DNA of 64,000 nucleotides, taken from assembly GCA_029248525.1 (NCBI GenBank), contig JAQWJE010000014.1, positions 62,001 through 126,000 of the forward strand, written 5' to 3'. Positions 57,491-64,000 of the stretch are shown here, one piece after another. Positions within the stretch are counted from its first letter, which is position 1. Every line of letters begins with the position of its first letter. The notes under the pieces were generated by a model. That model did not search any database. It saw only the letters and a program-made list of their open reading frames with translations, and had not been told where the DNA came from. A program made the position numbers and the translations under genes. The stretch is from Candidatus Binatia bacterium. GTDB lineage: Bacteria > Desulfobacterota > Binatia > UBA12015.

Positions 57491-58330
57491 CTAGCTACCG
57501 CTGAACTTCGCGGGGCGTTTTTCCATAAAGGCCGACATCGCCTCCATCAAGTCATTCGAGTTCAGGGTCGTCGCCATGGTCCAGAGACCGTTGAGCAACA
57601 GGCTTTGCTCAGTGGTCAGTTCTTCACTTTGTCGCAGAATGAACTTCGTTCCGCGCACCGCCAAAGGGGCGTTGGCGGCTATGTCCTCCGCCATCGCCAA
57701 TGCCGCGGCCTGAACGGCGGCTTCGTCCTCGTAGACATCGTTGACCAAACCGATTTTCTCCGCACGCTTCGCGTCGATATCCTTGCCGGTATAAGCCAGT
57801 TCGGCGACATGACCGTCTCCGACGATCCCGGGCAGTCGCTGCAAGGTGCCCACATCGGCAACAATACCGATTTTGGTCTCCCTGACCCCGAACGTCGCAT
57901 CCTGCGAGGCGAGGCGGATATCACAGGCCGTCACCAAGTCGATCCCGGCACCGAGACAATGCGAGTGAATCGCCGCGACGACCGGCAACGGGCATTCGGC
58001 CACGGCTGTGATCGCATCCTGAAAGGCGCGCGTCACTTCCATCTGTCTGAGATTCGCAAGAGCGCCCGACGTCTTGCCTGCCCCCCGATCGTCACCCGCC
58101 GCCGGCTGGTTGCCCAAATCACCCAGATCGATACCAACACAAAAGCTCTTGCCACGACCTGCCAGCACGACAGCGCGAACTTCGGGTTCAGCTGCAATGG
58201 CATCGATCGCAGGTCGAAGGTTACTCCACATTTCGTGGGACATGGCATTTCGCTTCTCCGGGCGATCCAGCCAGAGCGTGGCTACGTGCCCATCGATTTC
58301 GATGCTCAATACGGGCGAGGAAAAATTCAT
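57491..58330 (-). CDS. Crotonase family, delta3,5-delta2,4-dienoyl-CoA isomerase-like (ECH1 type)
   Basis: A 279-residue crotonase. The acyl-CoA oxyanion loops are GRGKSFCVGIDLG and AIHSHCLGAGIDL. The three acidic residues of mammalian ECH1 all align: Asp in LVTACDIRLA, Glu in GVRETKIG, Asp in IVADVGTLQRLP. This predicts a dienoyl-CoA isomerase, used for odd-numbered double bonds in unsaturated acids, rather than a simple hydratase. It leads the reverse ECH1-hydrolase remnant-P450 series. Confidence 0.9.
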   Translation of the reverse strand: MNFSSPVLSIEIDGHVATLWLDRPEKRNAMSHEMWSNLRPAIDAIAAEPEVRAVVLAGRGKSFCVGIDLGDLGNQPAAGDDRGAGKTSGALANLRQMEVTRAFQDAITAVAECPLPVVAAIHSHCLGAGIDLVTACDIRLASQDATFGVRETKIGIVADVGTLQRLPGIVGDGHVAELAYTGKDIDAKRAEKIGLVNDVYEDEAAVQAAALAMAEDIAANAPLAVRGTKFILRQSEELTTEQSLLLNGLWTMATTLNSNDLMEAMSAFMEKRPAKFSGS

Positions 58331-58471
58331 GATTGGCTCCTTGTCTTGGTCGTCGGCGACCTGAAGGCATTGTTTGCCTCAAGGACATCACCCTCGTCAA
58401 CTCTCCACCGGCCTCGCGTTTCGACGCACCCGTACCGAGGGATTCCGCATCCGCTCCTGGGGCAAGCCCGC

Positions 58472-59899
58472 TCACGGGACGATCTTCAGCTCGATCAGCG
58501 CAAGGCTGGCCGTGCTGCCCAGCGCGCCGCCTTGAGGCTCAAAATCGACATGCAGTCTGCCACTCGTATCGGCAGCAAGCCCCTCAAACATCACAACCGT
58601 GTCCTGGTTCCCCGCAAACCCGTCGCCGGAAGCCAGCTCATCACCAGACGAGTTCAGCGTCCGCGATTGCGGCGCGCCGGCCCCCGATACTCGATAGACG
58701 ACGGTTTCCATCTCGAGGCCGGCCCTGCTGGCAAACAGACGGAGTTGCAGCGAGGCGTCCGGATCAAGCCCCTCGAAAGTTAGTGAACCTCGGCCGACAA
58801 GCACCGTGCCGGTCGCAGATACATAAAGAAAATCTGCGGTGGCTTCCGGCACCGCGAGATCGCCCAGAAACGCTTCGGAAGGATCGAGGAGGCCACCGTC
58901 ACGCAAGCCTGCGCTAAACTTCGTCGCACCGGAAAACGTCAAGCGAAGCGAAGTGGCTTCTCCTGATGTCGTGACAAGACTTCCCAGATGTTCGCCGGAA
59001 CTCAACAACGTATTCGCCTCGACAGGATGCCAGCTGTTCCAATGCCGGCCAAAACCATCTGGCGAGGGCGCCAGCAGTCCATCCTCCGGATTTCCGGGGC
59101 CGAGGTCGACAAGCAGGGTGGTTCCGGGCTCCAATGGATCGAACACTGCTGAAAATTTCGGCACGGTCGCTTCGAGATGCTCACGAATTTCCTCTGCCCA
59201 GATGGCATACCCTGCGTCGGATAGATGGAGCCCATCCGAGATGAAGAGATCGGCCGCAGGGGGCTCTCCGGTTGCCAGGAAGGCCGGAGAAGTATCGATG
59301 AAATGCAGTCCACGCCACTGGCTTGCCAATGCCGCGATCTCCTCGTTGGCCTGGTTGGCCTCACTCCACTGATCCCAGCGCAACGGCGTCGGTGTGATTG
59401 CGATGTAGTGAATCGAGACATCGTCCCCCAGTTCCTGAGCGACTGTCTCCACGATACACCTGTAAGAATCGACCACGACTGTCGGTCCCAGGTCGACGGC
59501 GATATCGTTGGTGCCCACGAAGATCACGACAGCTGCGGGGTCGTGACGGATTATCGTTTCGTCGATATATTCGACCAGATTCCAGCTGATTGCTCCGCCG
59601 AAACCTCTTTGAATCGGCGCCCAGGGAGACAGGTCTTCCTGGAGTTGTTCCCAGAAGCGAATACTGGAACTGCCGGTGAACACCATACGGCCCGCTTCGA
59701 ACGGGGCCGCATCGGTCTGTTCCTTCCACCGCGACATCAGACCGTCGTATTGGTTCAATGAAGAAACCGTTTCGCACGGAGCATCCTCCCACGCGGGAAG
59801 CGCTGGGCCTGAATCGCTATCCGAGCATCCAGCCGTCAGGGAAATGCAGCACAGTAGAGCGATCTGCCATGGGAAATTTATCAAAATTCTCATTCGCAA
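58472..59899 (-). CDS. SGNH/GDSL hydrolase lipoprotein with C-terminal beta domain
   Basis: A 475-residue product. The signal peptide ends in lipobox TAGC (Cys25). The SGNH blocks are present: block I FTGSSSIRFW (nucleophile Ser), block II RGFGGAI (Gly), block III FVGTNDIA (Asn) and block V SDGLHLSDAGY (Asp/His). The catalytic domain spans about residues 40-245. Residues 250-475 are beta-rich and may bind carbohydrate. It is probably an envelope esterase or deacetylase. Confidence 0.9.
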   Translation of the reverse strand: MRMRILINFPWQIALLCCISLTAGCSDSDSGPALPAWEDAPCETVSSLNQYDGLMSRWKEQTDAAPFEAGRMVFTGSSSIRFWEQLQEDLSPWAPIQRGFGGAISWNLVEYIDETIIRHDPAAVVIFVGTNDIAVDLGPTVVVDSYRCIVETVAQELGDDVSIHYIAITPTPLRWDQWSEANQANEEIAALASQWRGLHFIDTSPAFLATGEPPAADLFISDGLHLSDAGYAIWAEEIREHLEATVPKFSAVFDPLEPGTTLLVDLGPGNPEDGLLAPSPDGFGRHWNSWHPVEANTLLSSGEHLGSLVTTSGEATSLRLTFSGATKFSAGLRDGGLLDPSEAFLGDLAVPEATADFLYVSATGTVLVGRGSLTFEGLDPDASLQLRLFASRAGLEMETVVYRVSGAGAPQSRTLNSSGDELASGDGFAGNQDTVVMFEGLAADTSGRLHVDFEPQGGALGSTASLALIELKIVP

Positions 59900-60167
59900 C
59901 CTCTATTCTTACCAATCCTCACCCGGCCCCGGCGAATCTGATTCTCGCCCGGCATGAATCCATGAAACACGAAATCACCAATAAGCCGCAAAACAACGAA
60001 CAGACAAGGTCTCCCTTCTGACGCAAAATTCGGGCCCGCGTCAAACTTGCTGGTCCTGCGCCGCCCTTTGAAGACTTCCAACAATGCCTTCGCGCGTCCC
60101 GATTCTGAACGACGGGTTTTGGCGATCGTTCGGTTCGAGGATGCAGGTAGACAAAACAGGAGGCACT

Positions 60168-60461
60168 ATGTTCAGAATCTTGATCGTACTGGTAACGTTG
60201 CTCGTGCTGACCGCACCGGCAGCCGAAGCATCCCGCTACTACCGCACCCGGCCGGCCTGGCGCGCAAAACCGTCCGCGATTCAGGTTCGTGCGGCTCCCG
60301 GTTCCCGAATACGATTGGTCGTCAAACGACCGCCTCGGCCCGGGCCTCGGTATACGTGGCGCGCAAGCGAGTGGGTCTGGCGCCCCCGTGGTTGGTATCG
60401 AATACCGGCCGCATGGGTCCTGCGGCCCTCTTCCGATCACAACCAGTGCAGGCACCGCTGA
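60168..60461 (+). CDS. Small secreted YxWxxxxW-type protein
   Basis: ATG 60168 has AGGAGG 5-10 nt upstream. The product is 97 residues: a signal peptide (MFRILIVLVTLLVLTAPAAEA), then a basic, Pro/Trp/Arg-rich domain with YTWRASEWVWRPRGW and YRIPAAWVLRP. The pattern recalls the YXWGXW repeat proteins of the envelope, with few repeats. The longer frame from 60084 lacks a signal. Function unknown. Flanked by the divergent SGNH lipoprotein and the convergent isocitrate-dehydrogenase-like gene. Confidence 0.65.
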   Translation: MFRILIVLVTLLVLTAPAAEASRYYRTRPAWRAKPSAIQVRAAPGSRIRLVVKRPPRPGPRYTWRASEWVWRPRGWYRIPAAWVLRPSSDHNQCRHR

Positions 60462-60515
60462 GCGGCTGCGACGATCGGGAATCGCAACGGGCCCGCCCTG
60501 GGCCATTCGGGCGGG

Positions 60516-61547
60516 TCAGGCTGCGGCGGGAAGTCCGGCGATCACGGCCTCCGCGAAGCCCGCGGTTCCGAGACTCCCGCCGATATCCGCTGTGGTCTGG
60601 CCCGTCTCGAGAGCATGGTCGTAGCCGGCCTTGATTCGCCGCGCGGCGGCGGCACATCGGCCATCGCTTCGAGTCTCTGCGAGATGATTGAGCATCATCA
60701 CACCGGACATCAGGAGGGCGAGAGGATTTGCCCGATTCTGGCCGGCGATGTCCGGCGCAGAGCCGTGAACCGCCTCAAATATCGCCCGACCGTCACCGAG
60801 ATTCGCCCCCGGGACGACACCAAGCCCTCCCACAAGGCCTGCGCAAAGATCACTGACAACATCCCCGTAAAGGTTCTCCATCAGGAGAACATCGAAGCGA
60901 GAGGGATCCTGCACCAATTTCATGCAGCCGGCATCGATGATCAATTCCTCCAATTCGATATCCGGAAAGTCTTCGTGAACCTCACGGGCGCACCGCAGGA
61001 ACAGCCCATCACTGAGTTTCATGATATTCGCCTTATGAAAGACGGACACCCGATTGCGGCCTCGACTCGCGGCATAGGCAAAACCCGTCCGTGCAATCCG
61101 CAGGCAGGCTTTTTCGGTGGCCACCTTCAGCGAAGTGACTACCCCGTCCGTGATTTCATTCTCCACACCGCTATAAAGGCCTTCGGTATTTTCCCTGACG
61201 ACGATCAGGTCCACGTCCTCATAGCGCGTCGCTACACCCGGCAAATTCCTTACAGGGCGGAGCGCTGCATGCAGCGAGAGTGTGCGCCGCAGCTGCACAT
61301 TGACCGAAGAAAAACCCTCCCCGACCGGCGTTGTACAGGGCCCTTTCAGCGCGATCCCGGTTCGACGAACAGCGTCGAGAGTGCGACCCGGCAGGACTTC
61401 GCCCTCACGCTCGATCGCCGCGAGACCGGCAAGCTCCTCCGTCCACTCAATAGGAGCGCTCGCCGCATCGAGCACCCGCCGGACTGCCTCCGAAACCTCC
61501 GGCCCGATACCGTCGCCGGGGATCAATACAACTTCATGGTCTGACAT
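60516..61547 (-). CDS. Isocitrate/isopropylmalate dehydrogenase family, NAD-isocitrate dehydrogenase-like
   Basis: A 343-residue beta-decarboxylating dehydrogenase. The N-terminus VVLIPGDGIGPEVSEAVRRV, the substrate-binding SSVNVQLRRTLSLHAALRPV, VVRENTEGLYSGVEN, and the Mg2+ aspartates in MENLYGDVVSDLCAGLVGG are all present, with the nucleotide motif VHGSAPDIAGQNRANP. The SxNxxLR substrate motif and RENTEGxYSG fit NAD-dependent isocitrate dehydrogenase better than LeuB. The cofactor region suggests NAD+ by homology to mitochondrial IDH3, but this is inference. It stands alone. Confidence 0.85.
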   Translation of the reverse strand: MSDHEVVLIPGDGIGPEVSEAVRRVLDAASAPIEWTEELAGLAAIEREGEVLPGRTLDAVRRTGIALKGPCTTPVGEGFSSVNVQLRRTLSLHAALRPVRNLPGVATRYEDVDLIVVRENTEGLYSGVENEITDGVVTSLKVATEKACLRIARTGFAYAASRGRNRVSVFHKANIMKLSDGLFLRCAREVHEDFPDIELEELIIDAGCMKLVQDPSRFDVLLMENLYGDVVSDLCAGLVGGLGVVPGANLGDGRAIFEAVHGSAPDIAGQNRANPLALLMSGVMMLNHLAETRSDGRCAAAARRIKAGYDHALETGQTTADIGGSLGTAGFAEAVIAGLPAAA

Positions 61548-61740
61548 TCACCTGAACCTCCGTTCTCATCCAAGCCCTTATTTCCGGCCGGCGCTAGACG
61601 TCACGGAAATACTTTCTCATCGGGCGCCACTCGTGGTTTGACCAATCCACGGTCTTTGGGGCAATAAATGCCCCTATGTCGTCCCAACTTCGCCCCCTGC
61701 TCTCCGCTGCACCTCTCAGGCGGCGCGCACCAGGCTGCTC

Positions 61741-63858
61741 GTGAGCGGGTTGAACACCAAAGAGATTCGGTTCGGCGCACACTTCTGGGCCCTGGCCGGA
61801 TTCGGATTGCTGGCCCTGAGTTTGTCATGGCCTCTCGCAGCCCATTTGCCCACCGAGTTGCCCGCCCCGCCAGTCCGACCCGAAGGCTCTGGTTTCTTCG
61901 AGCGCGCCGACCTCGACCTTCTCGTCTGGATCCTTGCGTGGACAGCACGGAGCGTGGTCCTCGCCCCCTTTGAACTCTTCGACGCAAATATTTCCCACCC
62001 CGCGCGAAATGCACTCGCCTCCTCTGAGCACCTGATCGGGATGACCCCTCTGGCCACACCGCTATGGTTTGCCACCCGAAACCCGATCCTTACCTATAAC
62101 CTGACCGCCCTTGGGGTCAGCGTGATTACGGCGTTCAGTCTCTGGTTGGCCGTGATTGAGGAAGAAAAGGCCCCTGTAGCGGCATTCGTTGTCGCCGCAC
62201 TCTTCGCCTTCGATCCCAATATCAGCCTTGTCTGGGTTCGCCTCCACGAAAGCGCGATCTGGCTTTTCCCACTGGTTCTGCTGCTTGCCTTGCGCGTGGC
62301 ACGAAATCCCAGCGGGCCGGGTTTTGCGATGCTGGTCCTCGTGACAGCGATCCAATTCCTCGCGGGCGCCTACCTGACCTTCATTCTGGCAATTTTTCTC
62401 GTTGCGCTGAGCCCGGCCCTGGTCCTGGAGGCCAGGAAGTACGGACGCTCGGGACTGCTCCCGCTGCTTGCACTTGCTTGCGGAGCGCTCCTCGCCGCCC
62501 CCTCCGCCTTGCCGTATTTGGATAGTGCGAATCCGCCAGGCTCGAGCTTGGAGCGAATCCTGGCCAGTGGCGCTCGGCTCAGCTTTACCGATTCGATACA
62601 ACGCTTGTTCGAAGGCTCGGGGGTGCTGCTCTTCCCACTCGCGACTCTGGGACTGGTCTTTGGTCGCGCTCCTCGCTCGCTTCGCTTCTGTCTCGCGGGT
62701 GCCGTTTTATGCGGCGCTTTGCTGGCAATGGGACCACAGGGCTCTCTGATTCCGGGAACCGACCTTCCCAGTCTCTACCGACTCCTCATGGATACGATCC
62801 CGGGGTTCGGTACGATGCGAGCACCGGTACGTTTCCTCGTCGTCTCTCGCCTCGCCGTGGCGCTACTGGCGGGGTTCGGTTTGAGCTTCGCCTTGCGCGG
62901 CAGCCAAAGCTGGCGCTCTGGTATTCAGAAGATCATGCTGCCCACCGCGATCGCGGTGCTCTTCGCCATTCAGCCCGCGTGGCCCCTGTCACTTACGGGC
63001 CTCCTTCGCGCTCCATACACCACGGGCGCGCACAGCTGGCTTGCCGAGAACGGTGTCGATGGCGCCGTCCTCGACTTGCCGCCAACAACGCAGGTCGGCG
63101 ATCGCCAGAGAGAGACCGGCCTTGCGATGCTGGGAGCGACCGAACACTGGCTGCCGCTGCTCAACGGATACTCGGGGTACCAGCCACCTTCGTTCTGGAT
63201 GCTGATGTCAGTGGCGAGTCAACTCCCCGATCCTGCGGCTTTCGAGACCCTGTGTCGATTCACGGACCTGCGCTGGATCGTCGCTCATTTTGGACGCATG
63301 GACAAAAGTGAGGCAGCCTTCGTGAACCAACTTCCGATTGTTGAGCGCGCACGCTTTGGTCGCGATGTCCTTTTCGAAGCGCGTGTTGGCTGCGGCCGCG
63401 AAAAAGAACGACTCCTCGCACAGATGGAGATCCCCAAACCAGAGAGCCTGGACGGCTTGCCGACCACCGAGCTGCCCCTGCGAGATCGCCACAGTGACAT
63501 CGTAGTCGTTCCGCTCGGCGCCAGCGAGGGCGGAACGTTCCGGCGAGCCCTGGTCACAGTCACAAACACGAGCACAAAAAGTTGGCCCGGTCTGGATATC
63601 GAACGCGCCGGTCGAGTTGAACTGGCGGCACGACTCCGGCTGGAGGACGGCACCGTGATCAAGGATTATCATATGCCGCTGGGTCGGGATCTTGCACCCG
63701 GACAGAGTCTCACTCTGGAGTTTGCTGCACCCGGCGCGATTCCGTGGGCCACATCCGCCGTCGAGTTCGGGCTGCGACAACGCGGCTTCGGCTGGTTTGC
63801 CGACCGCGGGGGTAGCGGCATCGAGCGCTTTCTCCTCGGGCCAGACGTCGCAGGGTAA
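61741..63858 (+). CDS. Large polytopic membrane protein, GT-C/YfhO-like
   Basis: A 705-residue product starting at GTG 61741. About eleven to twelve hydrophobic segments fill residues 10-425, and a periplasmic C-terminal domain of about 270 residues follows. The early periplasmic loop has an acidic stretch (ERADLDLLVWIL), and the FGTMRAPVRFLVVSRLAVAL block near residue 360 is characteristic of YfhO-like and other GT-C-related membrane proteins. A polyprenyl-linked sugar transfer role is possible but not shown. The partial SGNH gene runs convergently 12 bp on. Confidence 0.7.
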   Translation: MSGLNTKEIRFGAHFWALAGFGLLALSLSWPLAAHLPTELPAPPVRPEGSGFFERADLDLLVWILAWTARSVVLAPFELFDANISHPARNALASSEHLIGMTPLATPLWFATRNPILTYNLTALGVSVITAFSLWLAVIEEEKAPVAAFVVAALFAFDPNISLVWVRLHESAIWLFPLVLLLALRVARNPSGPGFAMLVLVTAIQFLAGAYLTFILAIFLVALSPALVLEARKYGRSGLLPLLALACGALLAAPSALPYLDSANPPGSSLERILASGARLSFTDSIQRLFEGSGVLLFPLATLGLVFGRAPRSLRFCLAGAVLCGALLAMGPQGSLIPGTDLPSLYRLLMDTIPGFGTMRAPVRFLVVSRLAVALLAGFGLSFALRGSQSWRSGIQKIMLPTAIAVLFAIQPAWPLSLTGLLRAPYTTGAHSWLAENGVDGAVLDLPPTTQVGDRQRETGLAMLGATEHWLPLLNGYSGYQPPSFWMLMSVASQLPDPAAFETLCRFTDLRWIVAHFGRMDKSEAAFVNQLPIVERARFGRDVLFEARVGCGREKERLLAQMEIPKPESLDGLPTTELPLRDRHSDIVVVPLGASEGGTFRRALVTVTNTSTKSWPGLDIERAGRVELAARLRLEDGTVIKDYHMPLGRDLAPGQSLTLEFAAPGAIPWATSAVEFGLRQRGFGWFADRGGSGIERFLLGPDVAG

Positions 63859-63869
63859 TGACCGCGGAC

Positions 63870-64000
63870 TCAATCTTCGGGCGACCCGCTGGCTGCCGCG
63901 CGGCCTCTCTCGCGTTCGTAGAGACGAATCACCTCGGGCCCGACAAAATCGTTGGCCAGTCGCAAAGAGCCTTCGGCATCGAGATGAGTTCCATCCGGAC
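63870..64000 (-). CDS. C-terminal end of an SGNH/GDSL-type hydrolase (partial)
   Basis: The TGA stop is at 63870-63872 on the reverse strand, and 42 codons are visible before the window edge. The sequence DGTHLDAEGSLRLANDFVGP is the block V (DxxH) region of SGNH hydrolases, with the catalytic Asp and His. The rest lies to the right. It is convergent with the large membrane protein, so an O-acyl or glycan-modification pair is possible. Confidence 0.65.
   Translation of the reverse strand, partial: PDGTHLDAEGSLRLANDFVGPEVIRLYERERGRAAASGSPED

Overview
The window looks like chromosomal DNA of an uncultured, free-living, Gram-negative bacterium with a GC content of roughly 60%. Many predicted lipoproteins carry lipobox cysteines. 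There is an enhancer-binding protein that joins FHA, sigma-54 AAA+ and Fis domains. The lipid and terpenoid catabolic genes include an alpha-methylacyl-CoA racemase, a CYP125-type P450 and an ECH1-like isomerase. Together these point to the former Deltaproteobacteria and relatives (Myxococcota, Desulfobacterota, Binatota). That placement is inference from gene content only. No rRNA, tRNA, CRISPR array, phage or insertion sequence was recognised.

Region 1 (1-23 kb) is mostly housekeeping. It holds the N-terminal part of a ParC-like topoisomerase IV/gyrase A subunit, typA/bipA, the FHA-sigma54 regulator, a secreted cyclophilin and a gamma-carbonic-anhydrase-like protein. Next comes a tight forward cluster guaB-guaA-dnaE-hflX-pgsA, preceded by a leader with a palindrome, a 28-codon upstream ORF and a terminator-like hairpin. 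After it lie a TANGO2-like protein, a MoxR/CoxE pair, a bifunctional-nuclease-domain protein, TPR proteins, a dGTPase operon and an AI-2E-family membrane protein.

Region 2 (23-29 kb) is a fatty-acyl/terpenoid-type catabolic block. An ACAD10/11-like acyl-CoA dehydrogenase and an amidohydrolase run forward. They converge on a reverse operon of a SnoaL-like protein, alpha-methylacyl-CoA racemase and a short-chain dehydrogenase. A second catabolic block (55.9-58.3 kb) has an ECH1-like dienoyl-CoA isomerase, a decayed alpha/beta-hydrolase and a P450. A second CaiB/BaiF CoA-transferase lies at 46-47 kb.

Region 3 (28.8-46 kb) mixes envelope and repair genes. It contains a large secreted protein that fuses a CxxCH motif, a PD40 propeller and TPRs, then a beta-helix lipoprotein and a serine hydrolase lipoprotein. 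A Nei glycosylase overlaps an iron-sulfur photolyase. A two-domain fasciclin lipoprotein, a class II dihydroorotase that looks acquired, and a GNAT/DUF3556 pair sharing a duplicated 5' region follow. The stretch ends with a GH5 endoglycoceramidase-like lipoprotein, a second serine hydrolase and a ZIP-like transporter.

Region 4 (47-64 kb) holds an MFS transporter, a divergent M28-like lipoprotein, an amidase and YtoQ. A cluster of two unrecognised lipoproteins flanks a 50-residue membrane protein. After DUF2237 and the P450 block come an SGNH lipoprotein, a small YxW-type secreted protein and an NAD-type isocitrate dehydrogenase. A large polytopic membrane protein follows, and the tail of another SGNH hydrolase ends the window.
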